Shown here piece after piece: positions 35,819-46,911 of a stretch of DNA of 64,000 nucleotides (within the stretch, counting starts at the first letter, position 1; every line of letters starts with the position of its first letter). This DNA comes from Antedon mediterranea (lineage: Eukaryota > Echinodermata > Crinoidea > Comatulida > Antedonidae). A model generated the notes under the pieces. The model saw only the letters and a list, made by a program, of their open reading frames with translations, was not told where the DNA came from and did not search any database. The position numbers and the translations under genes are program-made. Where the stretch lies: assembly GCF_964355755.1 (NCBI RefSeq), contig NC_092678.1:14046922-14110921 (forward strand), given 5' to 3'.

Positions 35819-37363
35819 TAATATTTTGATATTGTTAATATTATTTTGAACAATGGGAGAAAATTAATCACAGCACATGGTACGAAATGAATGAAATTGG
35901 TGGATACACTTAGGTCTGTTACAGTACATTTAACAGCAGATTAACTCACTGAGTACAGATTTGAGAGAGCATTAGTATTAGTTTGTTATATTGAACAAAA
36001 GTACAGTATTGGTAAAACGGTATGAACACATTTTAACACGAACTTCCCTTTGACTCAAAATAACCTTTTGTGTTACAAAAATAATAGGCTAAATTTAGGT
36101 AAAGTTATTGTTGAAATAAAATTCAATAAACAATACAGAAAACTTTAACAACAGAATCAAATCCTTGATGATATAATAGAGAAGGTTTACAGTTCTGGTT
36201 TCCGTAACAGCAAGTCAGAGGCTGACAAGTTAATACCAAGAAGCAAACATTGATGTATTTTGTATTGTTGATTAAATAACCTGATTAATTAAGTATGTGA
36301 ATGAATGGCATTAAAGCATGCTTGACTGCACAGGCAAGTCAAGCAAATGCTGTCAAATGGTTCGATTAACATTGCATACAATTACACTGTGGAATTTATT
36401 AGGGTTGAGGGAATGTTATGGTTCCAGGTAACTGTAAGCTTATATTGGACATGTCCACATGCTTTTTCGACTTCTTGTTAAATGTTCTGTGAAGGTTAAA
36501 GATCATTCAGGAAAGCAATTATCCTTACAAACCTATACATTTAATAGGCTAACTACTATCTACTCAAAATAACACATATAATAACTTAACTTAATTCAAT
36601 AATAATAATCAAATGAATCTTTTGAATCTAGTTCAATTATCAAAACACTAACAGTAACTGTTTTTAACACCGTGAGAGTATCACTCAATAGTAGTTATGT
36701 TTTAAATTATAAACAGTTTTCTCTTAAAATCTAAACTAAATTCCTTCATGTACACCAAGTAGTTTATGATTTATGACATGCAAATACAGTCAACTTTCCT
36801 ATCAGTCAAAATTAGAAACTAAGCTGTCAAAATCACAATGTGCTTAAGAATCCAAAAGTTCTTGATAATTGTGGAAAAACCTTAGTGTGCTCTAAGACAT
36901 TGCCATGCTTTTAAAAAGCCAGATATTTATTTTTTTCTGATCTCTGAAGACTTTGGAACAACCCAACCCAAGAGTCTGATTGATAATATTTGAATTTCAA
37001 AAAATACTTAAATTACATTACTACAAAGATAAATAAAAAAGGTGTTATTTAATCTACAATAAACACGTAACTGATGAGTTGATTGTCTTGAAAGGAAGAT
37101 ATATTGGTTAATTTGGCTGAACTATCTATCTGATTACAAATAGGGAAGTATAACAATGATGATTCAGTGTTGACACATTGGTTTTTTAACTGTGTTTATT
37201 CATTCCCTCACAGCTATCAATATTTGCTATCCTGGTTCCAATATAAAATCAATTTGAAGGAACCACTCTCATATGCATTGTAAATGTTTGTACGTGTTAC
37301 ACAATTATAACTGTCCCATTACAACAATACTATCAATATTGTATTTGATTTCCTTATGTACTT
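35819..37363. other. Intron, nothing recognised (copy 2)
   Basis: Matches 23,505-25,068; ends at the empty TTAA site. Confidence 0.5.
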
Positions 37364-38632
37364 AAAGATGACAGTGAGATTATAACAAATTATGTACATT
37401 GCAACCTGGTAAAGATGACAGTGAGATTATAACAAATTATGTACATTGCAACCTGGTAAAGATGACAGTGAGATTATAACAAATTATGTACATTGCAACC
37501 TGGTAAAGATGACAGTGAGATTATAACAAATTATGTACATTGCAACCTGGTAAAGATGACAGTGAGATTATAACAAATTATGTACATTGCAACCTGGTAA
37601 AGATGACAGTGAGATTATAACAAATTATGTACATTGCAACCTGGTAAAGATGACAGTGAGATTATAACAAATTATGTACATTGCAACCTGGTAAAGATGA
37701 CAGTGAGATTATAACAAATTATGTACATTGCAACCTGGTAAAGATGACATTGAGATTATAACAAATTATGTACATTGCAACCTGGTAAAGATGACAGTGA
37801 GATTATAACAAATTATGTACATTGCAACCTGGTAAAGATGACAGTGAGATTATAACAAATTATGTACATTGCAACCTGGTAAAGATGACAGTGAGATTAT
37901 AACAAATTATGTACATTGCAACCTGGTAAAGATGACATTGAGATTATAACAAATTATGTACATTGCAACCTGGTAAAGATGACAGTGAGATTATAACAAA
38001 TTATGTACATTGCAACCTGGTAAAGATGACAGTGAGATTATAACAAATTATGTACATTGCAACCTGGTAAAGATGACAGTGAGATTATAACAAATTATGT
38101 ACATTGCAACCTGGTAAAGATGACAGTGAGATTATAACAAATTATGTACATTGCAACCTGGTAAAGATGACAGTGAGATTATAACAAATTATGTACATTG
38201 CAACCTGGTAAAGATGACAGTGAGATTATAACAAATTATGTACATTGCAACCTGGTAAAGATGACAGTGAGATTATAACAAATTATGTACATTGCAACCT
38301 GGTAAAGATGACATTGAGATTATAACAAATTATGTACATTGCAACCTGGTAAAGATGACAGTGAGATTATAACAAATTATGTACATTGCAACCTGGTAAA
38401 GATGACAGTGAGATTATAACAAATTATGTACATTGCAACCTGGTAAAGATGACAGTGAGATTATAACAAATTATGTACATTGCAACCTGGTAAAGATGAC
38501 AGTGAGATTATAACAAATTATGTACATTGCAACCTGGTAAAGATGACATTGAGATTATAACAAATTATGTACATTGCAACCTGGTAAAGATGACAGTGAG
38601 ATTATAACAAATTATGTACATTGCAACCTGGT
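37364..38632. repeat. 47-bp minisatellite, 27 units (copy 2)
   Basis: Same unit as 25,676-26,192; 27 x 47 = 1,269 bp, very homogeneous, with a few GACATTGAG variant units. Confidence 0.97.
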
Positions 38633-38841
38633 ACAGTAGAAACTAACTAAACAATATGTTCATTTCCTTAAAATAATGTGTCAATTGAATTTCAGATCCT
38701 TTTATTTCGTTATTATCTTTAGAAAATGTTTGTTTACAATAAAAATTTGATATTTAAAGTAATGAAATTTGAAATAATTTTAAATGTTTATTTATTACAC
38801 ATGCTTATAAAAAAAATTCAGTCAGAAAAGTCAGTACTTAC

Positions 38842-38929
38842 GAAGTAATGACACTGCAGTCAAAGAATGTGAAGTCAGTGGAAACAAAATCAACATCAGT
38901 TACGGATGAGTGAACTGATAAAATAACAT
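38842..38929 (-). CDS. Plexin exon: FYDC segment (copy 2)
   Basis: Duplicate of 26,402-26,489. The last codon changes (Phe to Ser across the junction); frame kept. Confidence 0.9.
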
Positions 38930-39502
38930 CTACAGAAGCTGTAAACAAACTATTTAAAGGTTAGCTACTGTGTAGGCCTAGGCCTTAATTTCAAATGCAT
39001 TTCATTGGTAAATACAAAATAATTGAAAATTCAATACAAAAATCTCTACAAAAAACCTAAATGTAATATTTAATTACTTTTTTTTTCCAGAGGTAGATAG
39101 GTTTAAATACTTGGTGCAAACGTCTCCCAAAAAATGTGATATGCCCATATATGGAGATGATGATGTGATATCACTACCATTTTTGGGCATATCACTACCA
39201 TATTTGTTTTGTTAATCAAGTTTGATAGTGTAGACAAAGCTTAAGATATCAGTAGGTTGAAACAAGGGTCACTTTGGGGGAATCCCCCTTGTTGCGAATA
39301 TAGAGTAATGAGTGCATAATTTCTGTAATCCATGGTGTGTACTAAAACCTATTTCCTCATGAGCTATTAATAGTATATACACCTCCTACAGAGGAGAATG
39401 CATACCATGTGTGAAATACTAGTACAGCCACGTGCTACAGTTACATTAAATAAAGAAAAATAAAACAGAAAGTAAAGCATATTAGCATAATGTTTAACTC
39501 AC

Positions 39503-39659
39503 CTTGGCTGGTTGGTATCTGTGGCACATGTGATGATGGCGGTGAATTACAAGTCAATGTTTCTGCATCTTTTATTGCAGATGATTGAAAGTCACCAAAT
39601 TTACAATTATAATTTTGGTTGATGTTTAAAGGAGGAAGTTGCTCAACAGTTAGAGAAAT
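39503..39659 (-). CDS. Plexin exon between PSI1 and PSI2 (copy 2)
   Basis: Duplicate of 27,059-27,215, same frame. The exon before it is deleted in this copy. PSI1 ends after two codon bases and this exon starts in phase 0, so direct joining shifts the frame. Confidence 0.9.
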
Positions 39660-40478
39660 CTATGAATACAAAAAAAAATATTCCAGATTTTAATTTTAAG
39701 ATATCTGTTTAATTGGAGTGTACTGTACAAAAACTTGTATGTATAATAGGTTTTGGTCCCACAACAACCTATAAATCCTGGCTTGACACACTGTGATCTA
39801 GATATCAAGCCAGGCTTCACAATGTTGGGAGTAATAGTTACTTGGGATGACCTCTAGAGTCAATACATGTTGGTGCACACTCAAAAAGGTTGTATTGCAA
39901 CCGTAGCTGTTCATCCACTTTTTTTTTCTACCATCTTAATTGGGACATAGGGCCGGAATTCATGTGTCCGTTTGTAAAGAAATGATTTTAACTGGTCGAT
40001 GCAGTAGGATTATAGACAAAGGCAAATGTAACATGAATCTGTGTATCATGGCAACACCCTAATCTAGAGTGTACACCATCGGAGGTATTCGAAAAGAATT
40101 ATGGCTGTGGAAGTGCCGATTTTATGGACATGGCTTGTGGTGCCCCTGCCTTGAGTAGCAGTGCTCAAATTCTAATGGCTAATGGCAAAATGATTTTATT
40201 TAAAAAGCATTACAAGCCTGAAAAAAATGTAACAAATCCTATATATGGAATCAGATTTAAAAAAAAACTGTTTGAATAAAAAAGGATTGAAAAAACAATT
40301 AAGCCTGATGCATTTGGAATGTACAGTAACTAATTTCTAATATTTAATAGTTTATTGTTTTACTAAAATATGTGAAACAATTTGTAAAATGCAATAATAA
40401 AAGACACAGCGACCATACAAATTATAAAATATTGGGATTGAAAAAAAAAAATGTTAATGAAAATGAAACTCTATTTAC

Positions 40479-40591
40479 TTTTTGTGTAGTGTACACCATC
40501 CACAATAAGGATCTCCATCTTCTAGACCTGGTATAATACACTCATCACATGTGATAAACTGACTGCAGTTTGAAACTTGTAGCTTAATGAA
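40479..40591 (-). CDS. Plexin exon: PSI1 domain, intact (copy 2)
   Basis: 113 nt, phase 0 to 2. It encodes KLQVSNCSQFITCDECIIPG then LEDGDPYCGWCTLHKK, the canonical PSI start C-x-C...DPYCGWC. The donor is GTAAAT here and GTAAGT in copy 1. Confidence 0.93.
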
Positions 40592-41320
40592 CTAATCAAA
40601 TATTGTGATAATTATACAAAATAAAGAAATATTATGAAACATAATCAACAACTAGTAAACAGACAACAAGATTTTAAAACATTTACCATACATTTCCTTA
40701 GGATAATTCAATCATAATTGTAAAAGTAACTGATTTAAAGTCTGAAGGGGTTTACATTGAATAAAAAAAGTTTTTGTCCTTAATAGGGTTAAAAGCATCA
40801 TGGAACAAGTATAAAAAATGATGGAGATGGACACCTCAACAGAACGAACAACAGAACGTTTCACGGAATGGACTAAAACATGCACAAAGACAAGATAAAG
40901 AGATGATATGGCAGTATTTGCGGGAATATCTTGAAGAGAATGAGAGCAGGAGAGGACTTTGCCTATGGCTAGAATTATGCTGACGATGTTGTACCTCCTT
41001 GAAATATAAACCAAATTATATTAAAATAAACTAACCTTTTTGCTGTAATTAGATGTTTCATCTATAAATGTGTCTGACCTGACCTCTTGACCTGTGTATC
41101 TATGGTGATAAATTCATACACTCTAGATAGATGAGGCTTTGTTGGTTAACTCAGCCTGACAAATTGAAAGAAAATATAACTTAATTAATTAAGTTCATTC
41201 AAACATATTTATACATTTAAGCAGTGTTAAAAACTTTAATAAATTAGTGACAGAATGCTGGTTTAATAACAACCTGTAAATAAATGCCAACAAATATGCA
41301 TGTCTCTGTACCTGATCTTA

Positions 41321-41686
41321 AGCCCGGCACACACTGTAGCTATCGGCTGAGCCAACTGGCACGAACAACACTTTGCTCACAACAAAAATTTTCACAAACT
41401 GTGATCGCGTTCTATCGGACGCATACTAAACGCCTTCAGCATTCGGTTTTCTCTTCGGATAATTACTTACTATGCTATAGGGCACGTGCTGACATACTAT
41501 AATAAATGACAACATTTTTCAGTAAGCTGTTAGCTTACGTTCGGAGGAAAATGACACGCATGATAGATACTTTCCTCAACAGCACATGTGGCCGATTCCT
41601 CACAAAGTGTCCGACGCACACTGTGTGTGAGTAAAGTGTTATTCGTGCCAGTTGGCTCAGCTGATAGCGATAGTATGCGTCGGGCT
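41321..41686. mobile_element. PIF/Harbinger-like MITE spanning the duplication edge
   Basis: 366 bp; ends AGCCCGGCACACACTGTAGC and its counterpart, with long inverted arms (GCTGAGCCAACTGGCACGAA). Flanked by TTA at 41,318-41,320 and 41,687-41,689. The duplicated block ends inside it at 41,639. Confidence 0.8.
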
Positions 41687-41735
41687 TTAAATATTCATAA
41701 ACCATTGTCAAGTACAATACTAATTTCATACTAAC

Positions 41736-41905
41736 CTTAATAAGTTGTCCATTATCCGTGCCTATAAAAGCTATTGTATGGTTCCCTTCTATTGTTGTAG
41801 TAACTGATGTCAATGCTTCTGATACTGCTGCTTCTGTGTAATTACATTAGGAATATTGGCTGAGCAGTCCAACACCACTTATTGATGGACACATCATTGA
41901 TTGAA
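41736..41905 (-). pseudogene. Plexin sema exon with an in-frame TAA
   Basis: The 3' part encodes ALTSVTTTIEGNHTIAFIGT then DNGQLIK before GTTAGT, matching [27 protein letters not shown] of plexin B. Upstream in the same frame is SMMCPSISGVGLLSQYS and then TAA near 41,853. The acceptor and left boundary are approximate. Confidence 0.75.
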
Positions 41906-42097
41906 CTTCAGCAGAAGAAAAACTATAACTCTTCATTAAACAATAAAAAAAAACAATATTATAACTTATTAATTACCAGTTTTGATAATTCTAATTCTAA
42001 AATATTATGTATTATACACTAAATTTATTTTTGTCACCAAAATGACTGGTTGTAATAAATTACTATCTTTCTAAGTAAATATAAAATATATATGTAC

Positions 42098-42339
42098 TTT
42101 TGGACACTTAGCATCATCAGCATAGTCTAGAGTATGAAGACCTTTATCTGTTTAAACATCCTCTTAATGCTTTGAAGAATGATCTTCTATATCATTCCAC
42201 TTGTAAATAAACATTGCAGATTGTCCAGTGGCAACTCCACTTCCATCACGTTTAGCAAACACTCCATACAGGACATTAGCTCTAGATTGTAAGCCTACTG
42301 AAGTAGCTAACTCAGCTCCAACAGGACCAACGGACATGG
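42098..42339 (-). pseudogene. Plexin sema exon with two compensating frame shifts
   Basis: It encodes GPVGAELATSVGLQSRANVL then YGVFAKRDGSG and MFIYKWNDIED (compare GPAG..LA..LGL..GEDVLF.VFA). It then shifts frame to read ALRGCLN and shifts back to read DKGLHTLDYADDAKCPK. The two single-base errors bracket about 25 nt near 42,150-42,175. Confidence 0.85.
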
Positions 42340-42355
42340 CTTGGAATACAGAAAT

Positions 42356-43341
42356 CACTCCGGCCGAGCTTCACTCCGGCCGCGCTTCAATCCGGCCGCG
42401 ATTCATTCCGGCCGCAGCTATGGAGCGCCAAATGAGTCTTTTACAACCGAGACACGTTTTTTGTAGAGAATCAAAATAAACATTTGTAATCATACAGTAT
42501 ATTTTTTCTCTTTCAGGATCACAACAACATCGCAAGTGTTTTAAATTAGGTCTAATGCTAAAACAAAATAATTTATGTGTTTTATCCAATGTAATAGGCT
42601 AGTATATTAATTTTAATTTGATTAATTAATGTAATTTATTGCAATATACCCTATATGTCATATTATTTTTATCATATATAAATTAAAATATAAAATCATT
42701 GTAAATTGGACTGTACAAAAATGATATATTAATTCTTGATACAATTCCAGGTTACATTAATTAGACGGATATTTGATTTGAAATAAATAAATTAATATTG
42801 TAAATATTGTTATTAACTATAACAAACATCAATAATAATTGATTATTTGAAATAAATTAATTAATATTTTACATATTGTTATTAACTATAATTAGTAAGT
42901 ATGGGTACTGGCAAGATAAAATGTTATAAAAATAAGGGTTTTAACTAATTTTTAATGTTAATAAATGTAAAGCTATAAAAATAAATGTACATAGAAAGAA
43001 TATTGTTATTCAAGCACTAATTAGACGGGTATTTGATTATTATTTTATTATTGAATTTAATTAAGTTAAGTTTAGTTTGAAAGAAAAAGCAGTTCCAACT
43101 TCTTTGAATGTTATTGTTAATGAAAAAAGTAAAATTGTTGCTAATAAATATTCAACTAGCCTAGTTCCATTTAAATTCACCAAGAATTTGTTATAACACT
43201 GAACAGTATAGAAAACTTAGATATGGGCGCTCCATACTAACGGCCCCTTTGCACAGGAAGTCGAATTGAATATATAGCGGCCGGAGTGCATAACATCGCG
43301 CTAAACTGATACGGCGGCCGGAGTGAAGCGCGGCCGGAGTG
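42356..43341. mobile_element. CACTA/EnSpm-like non-autonomous element
   Basis: 986 bp with ends CACTCCGGCC...GGCCGGAGTG and repeated subterminal boxes (CTCCGGCCGCGCTTCA). CACT ends with clustered subterminal repeats fit the CACTA superfamily; the target duplication is at most AT. It sits in the plexin sema coding region between 42,339 and 43,351, with GT 9 bp beyond one end and AG 15-16 bp beyond the other. Confidence 0.7.
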
Positions 43342-43677
43342 ATCGGCTACCTAAATTGTAATCAACATTATTAACTAAACATCGAATGTAGATCTCAGAA
43401 AATGTATGAAATGAGTTTTCTTGACAAATTCGACTCAGTCGTGAATGAAAGTAATCAGTATCATCTGGCCTATGAAACAGAATAAGTATATCCTTCAAAG
43501 AGAATGTATTTGTAAAACTGATATAAACCAACCTACTAGACCGTAACAACTTCCCCAAGGTTTTTTAAAACTTGGAGATGGTGAAAAAGTATTAAATTGA
43601 ATATTACGAGCTTCAAAAATCATCTCTGTTTCAAGATGTCTTCTGGCATTAATATACCTAGAAAACTCTACTTGATC

Positions 43678-43710
43678 CATAGAGATATTATAGTGAACTA
43701 TATCTCTATG
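43678..43710. mobile_element. 33-bp palindrome with target duplication in the sema exon
   Basis: Arms start CATAGAGATAT and end ATATCTCTATG around a short AT-rich centre; CTTGATC(C) flanks it at 43,671-43,678 and 43,711-43,718. Same architecture as 20,940-20,975 (CA...TG ends, 7-8-bp duplication) but a different sequence. Confidence 0.8.
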
Positions 43711-43792
43711 CTTGATCCAATGACGTATGACCAGATGACACATATAAAACGTTCCTTTTGATAACATCATCTCTATCCCATTTGGGGATCCA

Positions 43793-43858
43793 GTCAAGTC
43801 GCCCCATTGCAAAGTCACCCCATAACAAAGTCGCCCCATAACAAAGTCGCCCCATTTG
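43793..43858. repeat. 16-bp minisatellite inside the sema exon
   Basis: Three to four units of GGGGCGACTTTGTTAT (minus strand). They lie between two CAAATGGG octamers, which could be an 8-bp target duplication. They introduce TGA stops. Confidence 0.7.
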
Positions 43859-44305
43859 TACTATCACCCAACACACCAGGTGCAATGATTCCAACTGCTG
43901 ACAGTTCACTCACTACTATTTCATCTATTACTTTACTTTCATGTAATTTGTTTAAATCCACAAGAGATCTTCCTTCAAATCTTCCATTGTTTCCTCGTCC
44001 GCACGTGATCAATCGTTCATGATCATAATCAATTTCTAATATTTTATTTATGTTATCACAATCATCTGATGAACATGTTGAAATATTAGCAATGATATTA
44101 AAATCTTCTGACAGTCTGTACAGTGTGTTGTAAGCTCCTATGTAGGTATCTCCTGTTGTACTATGGATTTTGACATGGTACAGAGCTTCATTTTCATGAG
44201 GTGTAAATTTGAGTAACACATCATTGTCGAATGCCTGGATGCTTAGCAGAATGTTGAAGAATATAGCAGAAATGCAAAAATGTTTAACAATGTTGGAAAA
44301 CTCAT

Positions 44306-45234
44306 ATTTAAAGGTGAGAGAATGTCATTACCTTATATAAAAGAAAATACAAAAACACTAATTTAAATAAGAAATACAATACAATGAATCATTAATGATT
44401 AATTTTTATATGCCTTTACTGAATAGCAATCTACTATCTATACTCATTAATTAAAAAGCTAAAACTGGATTGTACTAAGACTGACAAGACCAACAAGCAT
44501 GGAAAAATATCCCACTCAGATAATATTGCTCCTTTCAGGATTACATGCTGCACAGGATAGTTTAGTACAGTATGTATAGTATCAGAGTATCAGTTTTGTC
44601 TCTCTTTTTATATCTGCATACAAAATTTGTATAACTTGTAACCAGTGTTTAATCTCCTGAGTTATTCCACATTTTCATTAACGCATATGCTGGGAAAAAT
44701 CGGGAGGAAAGCGTACAGTAGTTGCACGCTATTTGATTACTATGATTGGTCAGTTTAATACCAGGGCAATACACGTGCGCACAGAACAAAAACAGGCCTC
44801 TCTCTGTGTTTTTCTCCCGAGATCCTATTCACACTATGCAAACCTGGTTACAACTTCTTACAATATAAAGTTGTTACATTACATTTTGCAATATGAAAAG
44901 GATATAACTCTATGTTTTGAACAGTCAAACAATTTGAAGATTTATTTTGGGTTCTCCACTTAAAACTGGTTTACTTTTATGTAATATATATTTATTGATA
45001 TGAAGCATCTTTGAGGGATGTACAGTTACCATCAGCCAATCTATCCAAAAATGGAATAAATTCTTTTTCTTCAATTTATTACTGTACAATTAGACTATAC
45101 ATTGCATTGTTGCAATATTATCAAGACGATATACAAAAACCAAACAATGTTAAAGCGAGACCAGAAGCTTCCAACGAGAAAAAAGCTTGATTATTATTAA
45201 CAATTTAATTACTTATTTTATAAAATTGTATAGG
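44306..45234. other. Upstream region of the plexin locus
   Basis: A+T-rich, no second gene seen. Any plexin promoter or 5' non-coding exon should lie here or further right; I see no decisive TATA or initiator arrangement. Confidence 0.4.
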
Positions 45235-45445
45235 CCTCAGGAATTCGGAAACTCAGTTAGCTAGTTAGGCCGGATGATTAGCTAGGCTAAGCCAAGGCCT
45301 TAGCTAGGCTAGTTGTAGTAGGTCTAGGACTAGCCTAGTAGCCTAGGCGCGCCTAGGCTAGGCCCCTTCTTAGGCCTATGGCTAGGCCTAGCCTGCTGGG
45401 CCAGGCAGGCCTAGCTAGCTAGCTAGCTAGGCCTAGGTCTAGTAG
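45235..45445. repeat. AGGCCTAG / CTAG-rich low-complexity DNA
   Basis: Dense overlapping TAGGCCTAG, GCTAGGC and CTAGCTAG words, GC-rich compared with its surroundings and full of short palindromes. Confidence 0.8.
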
Positions 45446-45892
45446 TCCAGTCAAAAATCACCCTCACCATGGTATAAGAACGTACCCTAATAAAATTTCA
45501 TCCCTATGGGCATAGGTAATAACATTTCTTGATGTTGCGTCTTGCAAAACTTGGGATTTTACGAGAAAATTATACTTTTATACCCAATTTATAACCGCCT
45601 CATGTCGTATTATTGTGTACAGTGAATGCGACGAAGCGTGACTGAAATTACGAGACGCCGTTAGCGCCCGTTGAAAAATGCAATAACAAAGCTAAAAACC
45701 TACAAAATTAATAGTTCATACAATAATTTAAATATAGTTTACAATAAATTGTATAATAAAATACATAACATATAAAGAAAACCCAAGTATAGACTAAAAT
45801 ATTTACAGATATGTGTTTAAAAATGTACAAATCAAAATGGCCTTTCATAAAATAAAGTGCGCCCTCACGCGTCATACTTTTATCGGACTTGT

Positions 45893-46190
45893 ATGGATGG
45901 CCGGTTATAATACAAGGCATTAATATACGAAACCCGATGCGGTTTGTTAGTTATATTGCCCCTGCAAGAGGCAGAATATTATATTTTCACAAATATATTT
46001 CTAGTTTTTATCATGGAAAAAAAGGATTGTATATATTTAAACACATTACAACTTCCAGTCTACCATCATGATGGATTAAGTGAAGCGCCGTATTGTATCT
46101 GCTAAAGCGTAATGATCTCCTATAGTTAGGCCTATCTGGTTAGCCTATAGGCCTATTCTGGACATTCTTTTTTTCACAGCATTATTTGCC
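45893..46190. repeat. Left arm of an inverted repeat
   Basis: Matches the complement of 47,250-47,522 at about 80-85% (for example ATACGAAACCCGATGCGGTT, AGGCAGAATATT, GATTGTATATATTTAAACAC). The arms are about 1 kb apart and enclose the exon at 46,972-47,025. Confidence 0.8.
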
Positions 46191-46911
46191 CGGTTAGCAA
46201 CAAAGTTAATCCTTGTGATTGTTAGTTTTAAGTTTCTTTTAATTGTTTATTGGCATCCATATCGTATGATGTGTAAGACAATTTCGTGTTTTAGAAAATG
46301 TGATCCTGCCACCAAAGATTCTTTATGTTCGAAGACGTCTGACGGATAACTGTTTTATTCTTTTACATTTAATTAATTAATTAATCTTCATCTTCACTTT
46401 TGAGGGAATTAGCCTCTTTTAGGTTTAAAACATCATTTATAAGCATTTGAATAAGCCAACAAATTAAACTACTGCTTTCTCCCAAGCTTTTTAAATATTA
46501 TTTAAATGCATTAAAATGCGTCGAACTCGGCGGATAACAATATTTGAAATAAAAATGCATATAAAACTTTTGTTTTGGACTTTACTTTTTTGTCCCAAGT
46601 GAGAACTTTCAGGCCGTGGAGGTGAACTGATTGTTTATGACATTCTTTTTTGTATAAAATGTCCAATAATAATTATCATTGTAGGACTAGTAGGCCTACT
46701 CTCCACCAAAAAACTTTATATTAGAAAGTATTTAATACGCCGTCATGTCTTTAAAAAAGGAGAATTGGGTAATATATGTAGTTTCTCGCGAATCTTACAT
46801 CACACTCCAACATTCTCACTCTCTTTTATTTAGTGGAAAAACACTTTAACTTTAGAATGCTTTGAATTCTGGAAGACAACTTCGAACTTAAAAGAATCGT
46901 CATGAATGACG
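46191..46911. other. Non-coding spacer
   Basis: Between the inverted-repeat arm and the poly(A) site of the terminal exon. No gene recognised; one GCGGATAACAAT fragment near 46,530. Confidence 0.4.

Larger units (their letters stand above)
29400..41639. repeat. Copy 2 of the 12.3-kb tandem duplication
   Basis: Directly repeated block matching 17,028-29,388 in the same orientation. It keeps the intact PSI1 exon, an empty TTAA site where copy 1 has an insertion, and the uninterrupted 99-codon exon at 33,140-33,436. Its right edge lies within the MITE 41,321-41,686, whose right arm is unique to this copy. Confidence 0.97.
4347..44305 (-). pseudogene. Plexin locus, partly duplicated and decayed
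   Basis: Plexins are single-pass receptors for semaphorins: an extracellular sema domain, PSI and IPT modules, a membrane helix and a cytoplasmic GAP for small GTPases with an inserted Rho-binding domain. Exons for all these parts are found in the right order on this strand, with matching phases at most junctions. Family resemblance is to plexins A/B (for example [41 protein letters not shown]). Breaks seen: frame changes, stops and insertions across the sema exons; one odd base in an IPT exon; no IPT1/PSI3/IPT2 exons; no exon for the conserved segment after the first GAP helices; catalytic Arg-Arg reduced to Ala-Arg; a 12.3-kb internal duplication with a different exon broken in each copy. 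A pseudogene is the simplest reading. Assembly of two haplotypes in tandem plus consensus errors could imitate part of this, but the nearby 760-residue laminin-G frame is error-free. Confidence 0.85.
43351..44305 (-). pseudogene. Plexin first coding exon (signal peptide, sema N-half), broken
   Basis: ATG at 44,305 opens a signal-like MSFPTLLNIFAFLLYSSTF, then TAA. One frame over, the sema domain runs: TYIGAYNTLYRLSEDFNI, a CSSDDC cysteine pair, LITCGRGNNGRFEGRSLVDL and SAVGIIAPG. A 16-bp minisatellite (43,793-43,858) and a 33-bp palindrome (43,678-43,710) interrupt it. Further on FSRYINARRHLETEMIF and, after another shift near 43,530-43,560, YFHSRLSRICQENSFHTFSE and DYNL are readable. Removing the palindrome and one duplicate flank rejoins SSGHTSLDQ to VEFSRYINARR in one frame. 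Confidence 0.88.

Noticed and set aside
37364-38632. CRISPR-like array
   Set aside because: The 47-bp units are contiguous without variable spacers, and the sequence is animal nuclear DNA.
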